DNA from: CAVPJW01 sp963705525
GTDB taxonomy: Bacteria; Acidobacteriota; Vicinamibacteria; Vicinamibacterales; CAVPJW01
Length of the DNA: 64,000 bases
Assembly (NCBI GenBank): GCA_963705525.1
Contig: CAVPJW010000004.1
Span: 806,001 to 870,000 of the forward strand
Direction: 5' to 3'
Shown: piece after piece, positions 10,015-17,189 of the stretch
Layout: each line of letters opens with the position of its first letter
Numbering within the stretch: the stretch's first letter is position 1
The notes under the pieces: model-generated
What the model saw: the letters and a program-made list of their open reading frames with translations, nothing else
What the model was told of the DNA's origin: nothing
Database searches by the model: none
Made by a program: the position numbers and the translations under genes

Positions 10015-10557
10015 CTAGTTCCCCGGCACACCGAGCGCTTTCAACCGTGCCGCGATTTCCTCTCCGTGCGTCTCGGTGTTCACGTTCTTGTCGATGTAGA
10101 GAATGTTTCCGTCGGCGCCGATGTAGAACGTCCAGCGTGAGGCGTATCCCATCGTCCCCAGCACGCCGTATGCCTTTGCGACTTCCTTGCCGGGATCGCT
10201 CAGGATGGGATAGTCGGCGCTCAGGGATTCGGCGAACTCCTTGTTCTTGGCGGGCTCGTCGACACTGGCGGCAAAATAGGCCACCTGGAATTTCCGAATC
10301 TCATCGCCGCTCGCACGGAGCGACTTGCATTCGGCCGTTCATCCACCGGTGAACGCCTTTGGGAACCAGGCGACCACGACGGCCTTCTTACCCTTGAACT
10401 CCGCCAGGCTATAGGTCTTCCCGTCCGATCCGGGCAAAGAAAACGCCGGCGCTGGATCGCCAGGCTTGAGCTCCGCGGCCTGTCCGCGGACGATGCCGCG
10501 CGCGAGCGCGCTCACGACCAGGATCAGGAATAATCCGACGAACAGGGCTGATTTCAT
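10015..10557 (-). CDS. Peroxiredoxin with in-frame TGA at the peroxidatic position (probable selenoprotein)
   Basis: 180 residues if the TGA at 10341-10339 is read as selenocysteine (residue 73). A signal peptide (SALFVGLFLILVVSALA) precedes an AhpC/TSA-type fold: LKPGDPAPAFSLPGSDGKTYS, VVVAWFPKAFTGG, then the TGA, then TAECKSLRASG. The catalytic Cys of this family sits exactly where the TGA is (GG-[C/U]-T-x-E-C). After the TGA the family sequence continues unbroken in the same frame: FAASVDEPAKNKEFA, YPILSDPGKEVAKAYGVLG, ASRWTFYIGADGNILYID. A second Cys (77) could resolve the selenenic acid. A hairpin right after the TGA fits a bacterial SECIS. A GAGGA ribosome-binding site precedes the ATG. 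If TGA is a plain stop, the gene is broken exactly at its active site, which is less likely. Confidence 0.85.
10306..10324 (-). promoter_or_regulatory. Candidate bacterial SECIS hairpin
   Basis: On the minus strand, 14 nt after the TGA, GTCGCTC pairs with GAGCGGC (7 bp, one G-U) around the loop CGTGC. The loop starts 21 nt after the TGA and has G as its second base followed by U. Known bSECIS elements have an apical loop about 16-37 nt from the UGA with a G in the first two loop positions, so spacing, stem and loop all fit. Confidence 0.65.
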
Positions 10558-10585
10558 TGCGGTATCCTCGCAAGGGCCAGTCTAA

Positions 10586-10618
10586 CTTAGTTCTTGGTTC
10601 TTGGTTCTTAGTTCTTAG
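10586..10618. repeat. Heptamer array (AGAACYA on the minus strand)
   Basis: Read on the minus strand this is four perfect consecutive heptamers AGAACTA, AGAACCA, AGAACCA, AGAACTA followed by AG. It fills half of the 65-bp gap between the divergent peroxiredoxin and Fpg/Nei genes, so it lies in the promoter region of both. Confidence 0.85.
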
Positions 10619-10622
10619 TGCG

Positions 10623-11576
10623 ATGCCCGAACTGCCCGACATCGTCGTCTACATCGAGCATCTGGAGCGGCGCATCGTCGGTCAACCCCTGACCTCGGTC
10701 CGGCTGGCGAGCGTGTTCGTGCTGCGATCGGTCGATCCGCCACTGTCGGCAATCGAAGGTCGGACGGTCCGGGCTTTGTCCCGCCTGGGAAAACGGATCG
10801 TCTTCGATTTCGGAGACGACCTTTATCTCGTTCTGCATCTCATGATCGCGGGGCGACTGCGGTGGCACGACGGCGCGGGGCCGATGGCCAAGCGGTTTCC
10901 TCCTCGAATGGTCCTGGCAACATTCGTGTTCCCGAACGGCACGCTCGTCCTCACCGAGGCCGGGACGAAAAAAAGAGCGTCGATGTATGTGCTCCGTGGC
11001 ATCGACGCGCTCAAGCAGCATGACCCAGGCGGCATCGATGTCCTGAACGCCGATGTCGAGACCTTTCGTGCGGCGCTCCAGCGCGAGAGTCACACCCTCA
11101 AGCGATCGCTGACCGATCCGCGCCTCTTCTCTGGCATTGGCAATGCGTATTCAGACGAGATCCTTCATCGCGCGCAGCTCTCTCCTCTCAAGCTGACCAG
11201 GAACCTGACGGCGCCCGAGGTTCTGCGGCTCCACGCGGCGACGAAAGACACGCTCGAAAAATGGGTCGATCGATTGCGGCGGGAATGCGGTTCAGACTTT
11301 CCAGATCGGGTCACGGCCTTTCGTGAAGGCATGGCTGTGCACGGTTGCTTCGGAAAGCCCTGTCCCGTCTGCGGCGCACCCGTGCAGCGTATCGTGTATG
11401 CGTCGAACGAGGCGAACTACTGCGCTCGGTGTCAGACCGGCGGTAAGCTTCTCGCGGATCGATCGCTGTCTCGCCTGCTTCGCGAAGACTGGCCCGCCAC
11501 GCTGGAGGACTGGGAAGAGCGGCGGCCTACAGGCCAAACGTCATCCCCTCCTGCGCCACGTCGGAAGCGCCGCTGA
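10623..11576 (+). CDS. Fpg/Nei-family DNA glycosylase/AP lyase
   Basis: 317 residues starting at the ATG that gives MPELPD; Pro2 (after Met removal) is the Schiff-base nucleophile and Glu3 the catalytic acid of the family. Also visible are the H2TH region (LKRSLTDPRLFSGIGNAYSDEIL) and a C-terminal zinc finger with CFGKPCPVCGAPV and YCARCQTGG. It excises oxidised bases such as 8-oxoguanine or oxidised pyrimidines and cuts the abasic site. The sequence alone does not decide between MutM and Nei. It extends past the zinc finger by about 45 residues. Its 3' end overlaps the convergent metallohydrolase gene by 50 bp. It is divergent from an antioxidant enzyme, which suits a shared oxidative-stress role. 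Confidence 0.9.
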   Translation: MPELPDIVVYIEHLERRIVGQPLTSVRLASVFVLRSVDPPLSAIEGRTVRALSRLGKRIVFDFGDDLYLVLHLMIAGRLRWHDGAGPMAKRFPPRMVLATFVFPNGTLVLTEAGTKKRASMYVLRGIDALKQHDPGGIDVLNADVETFRAALQRESHTLKRSLTDPRLFSGIGNAYSDEILHRAQLSPLKLTRNLTAPEVLRLHAATKDTLEKWVDRLRRECGSDFPDRVTAFREGMAVHGCFGKPCPVCGAPVQRIVYASNEANYCARCQTGGKLLADRSLSRLLREDWPATLEDWEERRPTGQTSSPPAPRRKRR

Positions 11577-12429
11577 GCGCGGGGTTGGTGTGGTTCAGGT
11601 GAATGAACCATACATGGGCGCGGACTCCTTGAAGAAGCGTGCGCGTCGCGGGAATCATCGGATGTGGAATCTCGGTGATGCTGCGGCTTTTGATTTCCGC
11701 AGGCGATGAGAACGTGCCGTCCAGAAACGCAAGATCGACCTGGTTGGCGAGCTCGCGGATGCTCCGGCTCCACTTTTCCCAGCGATCGATGTCGGGAATG
11801 TAGAGAGCCTTCGCCCGCGGCCCTTCAATCAGGAAACCGACGGTATCGGTGAACTCCTCGCGATGCGGCACGGGGAACGCCGTGACGCGGATGCCGCCCG
11901 TGAGCTCCACGGGCCGGTCCATCGTCAGGGCGACGGGCGCAATATGGTGATCCGAGACGAGCAGGCTCCACGGACCGTTCTTCGTCAGGTAGTCCACCAT
12001 GCGGGTAGTGCCGTATACAGGCACGCGATCGGCAGACACGGCTTCCTTGCCGAGATACATCAGGCCTGTGTAGTGACCGATGTGCGCGTGCGTCAGGAAA
12101 ATGCCTGTGGGCATTGCCCCGCCCGTCAGGGAGTGAAGCTGCGCTGGAAAATCCGGCGTTGCGTCGAAGACGTACGACAGGCCGAGCGCCCGATTCACGA
12201 GGCCAATCGACGAGACTTTCTCGGCGCGCCGCCGACCGGCCCGCACGTCTGAGCAAGGCGGATCGAGACACCTCAGATGAGGTATGCCTCCGTCCTGTGC
12301 GATGCCAAGGACGACGAGAGACCATCCTTCGGCAGGATCTCCGGACTTCTGTGGCGCGGGTGCACCGAATCCGGCTCCGAGCCAGCCTGACATCCAGATG
12401 GTCGCGACAGCCGCTCGAAAACGAATCAT
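11527..12429 (-). CDS. Secreted MBL-fold metallohydrolase, PqqB-like
   Basis: 300 residues from the ATG at 12429; the frame runs further upstream but loses similarity and enters the divergent aminotransferase gene. An N-terminal signal sequence (IRFRAAVATIWMSGWLGAGFG) is followed by VVLGIAQDGGIPHLRC, which is characteristic of PqqB-like proteins. The metal-binding loop is FLTHAHIGHYTGLMYLGKE, followed by VPHREEFTDTVGF, YIPDIDRWEKW and HLNHTNP. PqqB is implicated in PQQ biosynthesis, but no other pqq gene is nearby and this protein is exported, so a PQQ role is doubtful. Confidence 0.85.
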   Translation of the reverse strand: MIRFRAAVATIWMSGWLGAGFGAPAPQKSGDPAEGWSLVVLGIAQDGGIPHLRCLDPPCSDVRAGRRRAEKVSSIGLVNRALGLSYVFDATPDFPAQLHSLTGGAMPTGIFLTHAHIGHYTGLMYLGKEAVSADRVPVYGTTRMVDYLTKNGPWSLLVSDHHIAPVALTMDRPVELTGGIRVTAFPVPHREEFTDTVGFLIEGPRAKALYIPDIDRWEKWSRSIRELANQVDLAFLDGTFSSPAEIKSRSITEIPHPMIPATRTLLQGVRAHVWFIHLNHTNPALSGASDVAQEGMTFGL

Positions 12430-12474
12430 CGAAGCGATGATACCCGAGGGCCGGCCTGCTAAGATCGGGGTCGC

Positions 12475-13673
12475 ATGACGATGACATCGCGAACGCTGCC
12501 GCGCCGTATGCAAGCCGTGCAAGGCGCCATCATTCCGCTCGTCGGCGAGCTGGCAAGCCGCACGCCCGGGACCATCTCGCTCGGCCAGGGAATCGTGGCG
12601 TTTCCTCCGCCGCCGCAGGTGTTCGAGAGCCTGCGGGAGATCAGCGAGGACCTCGACTACCACCAGTACGGTGCGGTCGAGGGCCTGGGTTCACTCGTCG
12701 AGCGAATCGAACGAAAGCTAGCCAGGCGAGAATTCGATGCGGGTGGGTGACGCGAGTCGGGTGATGGTGACGGCCGGCAGCAACATGGCGTTTCTCCACG
12801 CCGTGCTGGCCGTGACGGACCCGGGCGACGAGATCATCCTGCTCGCGCCTTACTACTTCAATCACGACATGGCCGTCGTGATGGCGAGCTGCCGGACAGT
12901 CGCCGTTCCGCGTTGGGCCGGCGCAGGGCTTCCGGCCCGATGCTCGCCGCGATCGAGCGGGCGATCACCGACAAGACGCGCGCGGTTGTCACGATTTCAC
13001 CGAACAACCCGACGGGCACGGTCTATCCCGAAGCGGTTCTGCGCGACATCAACGTGCTGTGCCGCGATCGTGGGCTCTATCACATCAGCGACGAGGTGTA
13101 CGAGTACTTCACGTACGGCGACGCGCGGCACTTTCTCGCCGGGCAGCAGTCCGAAGCAGCGAAGGCCACACGATCTCGCTCTTCTCGCTCTCGAAGGCGT
13201 ACGGATTGGCAAGCTGGCGCGTCGGCTACATGGTCTTCCCCGAACATCTCATGGCCTCGATGACGAAGATCCAGGACACGATGCTCGTCTGCCCGCCGAT
13301 CGTGTCGCAGATCGCCGCAGCCGCCGCGCTGGACGCCGGCCGCGCGTACTGCACGCGGCATCTCGCCTGCCCTCGATCTGGTCAGACGACGGGTCGTCGA
13401 GGCGCTGCAGTGAGGTTATCCGATGTGGTGACGATGGCGCCAGCGGAGGGCGCGTTTTACGCGTTCGTGCACGTGAACACGACACTCGACTCGATGACGC
13501 TCGTCGAGCGGCTGATCGCCGAACATCGCGTGGCGGCCATCCCGGGGACCGCGTTCGGCGTCGACGAAGGGTGCTCGATGCGCATCGCGTATGGCGCGCT
13601 CGATGCGGAGACCGTTGCGGAGGGAATGGGGCGGCTGGTGAGGGGGATTAGGGAGATCGTGAAAAGTTCTTAG
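12475..13673 (+). pseudogene. Class I/II aminotransferase broken by several frameshifts
   Basis: A pyridoxal-phosphate aminotransferase of about 390 residues is spread over all three frames. Frame 1 covers 12475 to about 12735 (PGTISLGQGIVAFPPPPQV, YHQYGAVEGLGSL). Frame 2 runs to about 12930 (VMVTAGSNMAFLHAVLAV, DEIILLAPYYFNH). Frame 1 runs to about 13160 (AVVTISPNNPTGTVYPEAV, YHISDEVYEYFTYG). Frame 3 then carries the PLP lysine (SLFSLSKAYGLASWRVGY). A short return to frame 1 near 13369-13412 reads ALDLVRRRVVEALQ, and frame 3 finishes at 13673 (APAEGAFYAFV, IPGTAFG). Five shifts in 1.2 kb while neighbours are intact suggest a decaying gene or a local assembly fault. The family covers aspartate/aromatic aminotransferases. 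Confidence 0.85.
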
Positions 13674-13877
13674 AGCTTAGTGGTTGGTGCTTAGTTTTGG
13701 TGGTTGGTGCTTGATGCTTGGTTCTAGGCGAACCGGGACCCAGTGCGGTTGCAGCGGGCCCCGATCTCGGCGCTCTCTTGGTTCCCGATCGACCCAGGCC
13801 CAAGGTCCGGCTACAGCGGACAACTGACGGCCGATCGGACCACCAAGAACTACGAACGAAGAACCAAGAACTACGCG
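13674..13877. repeat. Intergenic region with inverted heptamer-like arrays
   Basis: The left end (13674-13733) is a T/G-rich array of GGTTGGTGCTTAGT-like units; the right end (about 13850-13875) is AGAACTA CGAACGA AGAACCA AGAACTA. The two ends are roughly complementary, so transcripts from either side could fold into a long imperfect hairpin. It lies between the convergent aminotransferase pseudogene and glnN and may act as a terminator for both. The middle shows nothing I recognise. Confidence 0.6.
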
Positions 13878-16097
13878 TTACTTGACGAAGAGCATTTCTC
13901 GGTACGTCGGGAACGGCCAGAGGTCGTGCGCCACGATCAGCTCCAGCCGGTCGCCGGCCTCTCTGAGCGCGGCCATCTGCGGCACTACCGTGTCGCGGTA
14001 GAACTTCGCATGCTTCTCCGCCGATCCGTTCGTGTGCTCGAGTGATTTCGCCAGGCGATCGGTCCGCGACTTGAAATCGTCGGTCAGCCGGCAGATCCCG
14101 TCGAGCGTCTTCTTCCCTTCCTTCGACACGCTCCCGGCGGCCTTGACGGCGGCGATGCTTCGACCGACCTGCTCCTGATACCGGAACGCCGCCGGCAGGA
14201 TGTACCGGTTGGCCATCAGCACCATGAGCTGGCCTTCCACGTTGATCGACTTGTTGTAGGTCTCGACGTTGATCTCGTTCCGGGCGTGAAGCTCGCGTTC
14301 GCTGAGCACCTTGTAGTGCTCGAACGCGCGCACGACGTCCGGCTTGACGAGCTCGGGCAAGGCCTCGACGGTGTTCCGAAGGTTGAGGAGGCCGCGGCGT
14401 TCCGCCTCTTTTTCCCATTCGGTCGTGTAGTTGTTCCCGTTGAAGATGATCCGCTTGTTCTCCTTGATCATCTTCGTCAGGAGCTTCTTGACGGCCTCGG
14501 CAAACTCCGTCTTCTTCGGTCCGGTGGTCGCCTTCTCGAGCTCGGTGGCCACGTAGTCGAGCGCTTCGGTCATCGCCACGTTCATCGCGATGTTCGGGAA
14601 CGCGATGCTCTGATTCGCCGACACGGCACGAAACTCGAACTTGTTGCCGGTGAACGCCAGCGGGCTCGTGCGATTCCGGTCGCCCGCATCGCGCGGCAGC
14701 TTCGGCAGGACCGACACGCCCGTGTCGAGAAGGCCGCCCTGCTTGGTGCGCTTCGCGTCGCCCTTCTCGATCTGCTCGAAGATGTCGGTGAGCATGTCGC
14801 CGAGGAACACCGACAGAATCGCGGGCGGCGCCTCATTGGCGCCCAGCCGGTGATCGTTCCCCGCGCTCGCTATGCTCACGCGCAGCAGTCCCTGCCACTT
14901 GTTGACGGCACGCAGCATCGCCGCGCAGAAGACCAGGAACTGGACGTTGTCGTGCGGATTGTCGCCCGGGTTGAACAGGTTGTTGCCCAGGTCGTCGCAC
15001 ATGCTCCAGTTCAGGTGCTTGCCGGATCCGTTGACGCCGGCAAACGGCTTCTCATGGAGCAGGCAGGCGAGCCCGTATTTCGGCGCAATCCGCTTCAGCG
15101 CCTCCATCGTCATCATCTGATGATCGGTGGCGACGTTCGCGTTCTCGAAGATCGGCGCGACCTCATACTGACTCGGCGCAACCTCGTTGTGGCGCGTCTT
15201 CATCGGCACGCCGCACTTGTAGAGCTCGCGCTCGACCTCCATCATGCAGGCCAGCACGCGCTCGGGAATCGCGCCGAAGTACTGGTCTTCCATCTCCTGC
15301 CCCTTCGGCGGCTTGGCACCGAAGAGCGTCCGGCCGGCATTGATGAGATCCGGCCTGGCGTAATAGAAGTGCCGATCGATCAGGAAATATTCCTGTTCCG
15401 GTCCGCAGGTCGTGACGACGCGCTGCGCGCGGGAGCCGAAGAGGCGAAGGATGCGCACGGCATGGTGCGAGATGGCTTCCATCGACCGCAGGAGCGGTGT
15501 CTTCTTGTCGAGCGCTTCGCCGGTCCAGCTCACGAACGCCGTCGGGATGACGAGCGTCGCGCCGTTGAGGCTCTTCAGCAGCCACGGCGGGCTGGTGGGA
15601 TCCCAGGCCGTGTAGCCGCGCGCTTCGAACGTCGACCGCATGCCGCCCGACGGAAAACTCGACGCATCCGGCTCGCCTTTGATGAGCTCTCGCCCGTTGA
15701 ATTCGGCGACGGCCTTGCCATCGGCCGTGGGCGTGAGAAATGAATCATGCTTCTCGGCGGTGATGCCCGTCATCGGCTGGAACCAGTGCGTGTAATGCGT
15801 GGCGCCGTGCTCGACGGCCCAGTCCTTCATCGCCGTGGCCACCGCGTCGGCGACGGAGAGATCGAGCGGCTCGCCGGCGGTCATCGTGCGCCTGAGCGCC
15901 CGGTACACTTCCTTCGGCAGACGCGCCTTCTGCACTTCGTCGTTGAACGTCAGGCTGCCGAACGACACGCCATGATGCGAGCCATTGGTGGAGGCGCCAT
16001 TCATCGCCGGACTTCCAGTGGTCGGTCCGAACTTGCCGACGTTGGCGCTCCAGTCCGTAATGCCCTTGATCGCTTCTCCCCACGCAACCGATTCCAT
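13878..16097 (-). CDS. glnN: Glutamine synthetase type III
   Basis: 739 residues, the usual size of GSIII (about 700-730) and far longer than GSI. Landmarks include FGSLTFNDEVQKARLP near the N-terminus, HWFQPMTGITAEKHDSF, the GSIII segment EFNGRELIKGEPDASSFPSG, GPEQEYFLIDR (metal-binding glutamates), KTRHNEVAPSQYEVAPIFE, and the ATP/glutamate site GVNGSGKHLNWS. It condenses ammonia with glutamate at the cost of ATP in the cytoplasm. A purine-rich GGAGAAGGGGACGAAGG stretch precedes the ATG. Promoter, inverted repeat and leader hairpin upstream suggest its own regulation. Confidence 0.96.
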   Translation of the reverse strand: MESVAWGEAIKGITDWSANVGKFGPTTGSPAMNGASTNGSHHGVSFGSLTFNDEVQKARLPKEVYRALRRTMTAGEPLDLSVADAVATAMKDWAVEHGATHYTHWFQPMTGITAEKHDSFLTPTADGKAVAEFNGRELIKGEPDASSFPSGGMRSTFEARGYTAWDPTSPPWLLKSLNGATLVIPTAFVSWTGEALDKKTPLLRSMEAISHHAVRILRLFGSRAQRVVTTCGPEQEYFLIDRHFYYARPDLINAGRTLFGAKPPKGQEMEDQYFGAIPERVLACMMEVERELYKCGVPMKTRHNEVAPSQYEVAPIFENANVATDHQMMTMEALKRIAPKYGLACLLHEKPFAGVNGSGKHLNWSMCDDLGNNLFNPGDNPHDNVQFLVFCAAMLRAVNKWQGLLRVSIASAGNDHRLGANEAPPAILSVFLGDMLTDIFEQIEKGDAKRTKQGGLLDTGVSVLPKLPRDAGDRNRTSPLAFTGNKFEFRAVSANQSIAFPNIAMNVAMTEALDYVATELEKATTGPKKTEFAEAVKKLLTKMIKENKRIIFNGNNYTTEWEKEAERRGLLNLRNTVEALPELVKPDVVRAFEHYKVLSERELHARNEINVETYNKSINVEGQLMVLMANRYILPAAFRYQEQVGRSIAAVKAAGSVSKEGKKTLDGICRLTDDFKSRTDRLAKSLEHTNGSAEKHAKFYRDTVVPQMAALREAGDRLELIVAHDLWPFPTYREMLFVK

Positions 16098-16124
16098 GCC
16101 TTCGTCCCCTTCTCCGGTGCGCTC

Positions 16125-16145
16125 GGCTTCGCCTCGTGCGAAGGC
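16125..16145. promoter_or_regulatory. Leader hairpin of glnN
   Basis: Stem GGCTTCGC / GCGAAGGC (7 of 8 pairs) with a 5-nt loop, 28-48 nt upstream of the glnN start and inside its predicted 5' UTR. It could modulate translation or transcript stability. Confidence 0.35.
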
Positions 16146-16174
16146 GTGCGCGGCCGGCCCCTTATGGGATCGGT

Positions 16175-16204
16175 ATTATGGCTGACGTGGACCTCACTCT
16201 GCAA
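16175..16204 (-). promoter_or_regulatory. Candidate sigma-70 promoter of glnN
   Basis: On the minus strand TTGCAG (16204-16199) and CATAAT (16180-16175) with an 18-bp spacer. It places the transcription start about 70 nt upstream of the glnN ATG. I see no sigma-54 (GG-N10-GC) site in the region. Confidence 0.45.
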
Positions 16205-16251
16205 ATTATTGTGGGCTTATGCGGTCTGTCGGCAACGATTTCTGCAGAGTG
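16195..16251. promoter_or_regulatory. Inverted repeat overlapping the glnN -35
   Basis: Two perfect 9-bp arms, CACTCTGCA (16195-16203) and TGCAGAGTG (16243-16251), separated by 39 bp. The left arm covers the predicted glnN -35. Such spacing (about four helical turns between centres) suits two bound regulator units or a DNA loop. Confidence 0.4.
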
Positions 16252-16339
16252 ACTTGGAATTCGTGCTCGATATGCACGATTCAATGATCACTGTAAGTTC
16301 CGGCGCGATTTGGTTTTCTGGCACACGACCGCAAGTCGA

Positions 16340-16465
16340 TCATGCGACGTCCAGGTCCTATAGGTCCCGTGGGTACCTCAAGGTCCTTCAGGTCCATGGG
16401 GTCCTTCAGGTGATCACGTCGGGACCTGAGGACCATGAGCACCCAACAGGACCTGAAGGACCCTT
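16340..16465. repeat. Nonamer array folding into a nested hairpin
   Basis: Units of AGGTCCTTC/AGGTCCTAT run rightward from about 16350, and their complement appears at 16428-16463. The outer arms GGTCCTTCAGGTCC (16382-16395) and GGACCTGAAGGACC (16449-16462) are perfectly complementary over 14 bp. An inner pair (about 16400-16411 with 16423-16433) nests inside with one bulge. It lies directly 3' of the asparaginase gene, where it could terminate its transcription. The rest of the 373-bp gap holds the glnN promoter region. Confidence 0.75.
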
Positions 16466-16470
16466 TCGGC

Positions 16471-16974
16471 TTATGGGTCCGCGATCTGTTCCTCGAACAC
16501 GCCGCTCTCGCCATTCTTGCGCACGCGGTCCCAGGGAAAGTACCGCCCGTTCATCGCGAGGAACACGCCCGGCGGCAGGACCTGCGCGAACGCGACCGCG
16601 CTCCCGAGATTGAAGAGTCCGTCGGAGCTTCCAAAGGCATAGGGAATCATTGCGCCCGTCAGCACGATCGTCTTCTCGAGCGCGGATCGTGCGAGGACGG
16701 CCGCTGTCTCGACCATCGTATCCGTGCCGTGCGTCACTACGAGGCGCGCTTCCTCCGACTGACGACACCGATCGGCGATCTTCAGTCGGTCCGTCGCGCT
16801 CATCTCCAGGCTGTCCACCATCATCACCGTTTCAATCGTCACCTCGACGCGCGAACGACCGAGTCGCAGCATTTCGGGCACCTGGGTTTCCCCGAACGAC
16901 AGCAGCCCCCGGATTTCGTCGTATCGCTTGTCGAACGTGCCGCCGGTCACGAGGATGCGGATGGGGGAAATCAT
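16471..16974 (-). CDS. Single-domain asparaginase-like protein
   Basis: 167 residues, matching only the N-terminal catalytic domain of L-asparaginases (usually about 330 residues). The first active-site threonine is in ILVTGGTFDK; the second threonine-aspartate pair is in LVVTHGTDTMVETA; the lysine-region motif is TIVLTGAMIPYAFGSSDG. The C-terminal domain, which closes the neighbouring active site in the classical tetramer, is missing, and the sequence ends cleanly. Stand-alone single-domain homologues exist in other bacteria, so this is probably natural rather than a truncation. If active it would yield aspartate and ammonia, which fits its place next to glutamine synthetase. Confidence 0.8.
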   Translation of the reverse strand: MISPIRILVTGGTFDKRYDEIRGLLSFGETQVPEMLRLGRSRVEVTIETVMMVDSLEMSATDRLKIADRCRQSEEARLVVTHGTDTMVETAAVLARSALEKTIVLTGAMIPYAFGSSDGLFNLGSAVAFAQVLPPGVFLAMNGRYFPWDRVRKNGESGVFEEQIADP

Positions 16975-16993
16975 GAAAGGATTCTAATCGGCA

Positions 16994-17151
16994 TCAGGCT
17001 CCGGGCTTCGGGCTCCCGGCCCCTGGAACTCCAGGCCTCAAGCTCGTTCGAGGTGCCACGTTTCTAGATGAATTGGCGCGCGGGGAATTGCCTGAAGCGG
17101 CCAGCCTGAGGTCCGGAGCCTGAAGCCCAAAGCCTGAAGCCTGAAGCCCAA
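16994..17151. repeat. Inverted heptamer arrays (AGCCTGA/AGCCCRA units)
   Basis: At 17102-17151 the plus strand has AGCCTGA, AGCCCAA, AGCCTGA, AGCCTGA, AGCCCAA in tandem, with partial units before. At 16994-17046 the complementary strand carries AGCCCGA, AGCCCGG, AGCCTGA and related units. The two blocks face each other across about 55 bp in the divergent region between the asparaginase and ArsR-methyltransferase genes. Confidence 0.75.
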
Positions 17152-17163
17152 CTTGCCTTTTTG

Positions 17164-17189
17164 TATCCATGTATGTAGATTAATGGATA
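17164..17189. promoter_or_regulatory. Candidate autoregulatory operator
   Basis: Inverted repeat TATCCAT / ATGGATA with a 12-bp AT-rich centre, an AT island in GC-rich DNA, overlapping the likely start codon of the ArsR-type gene. A weak promoter (TTGCCT at 17153-17158, TAGATT at 17176-17181, 17-bp spacer) runs through it. ArsR proteins typically repress their own promoter through such dyads. Confidence 0.5.

Noticed and set aside
10015..10338. Downstream half of the peroxiredoxin as a separate small gene
   Set aside because: It lacks a ribosome-binding site and the N-terminal half of the fold; the frame is continuous with the upstream part except for the TGA.
11527..12429. pqqB of a PQQ biosynthesis cluster
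   Set aside because: The protein has a signal peptide and no pqqA, C, D or E gene is near, so I keep only PqqB-like.
12475..13673. Programmed frameshifting in the aminotransferase
   Set aside because: Five shifts in both directions without slippery sites or hairpins cannot be programmed; decay or sequence error is simpler.
14286..15743. 485-residue plus-strand open frame
   Set aside because: It is antisense to glnN, whose motifs are unmistakable; composition is that of a GC shadow frame.
16340..17151. CRISPR array or phage attachment region
   Set aside because: Units are 7-9 bp, contiguous and degenerate, with no spacer-sized unique segments, no cas genes and no integrase.
16975..17182. 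Cobalamin or SAM riboswitch upstream of the metH operon
   Set aside because: No B12-box-like or SAM-riboswitch core is visible; the space is taken by heptamer arrays and a dyad next to the start codon.
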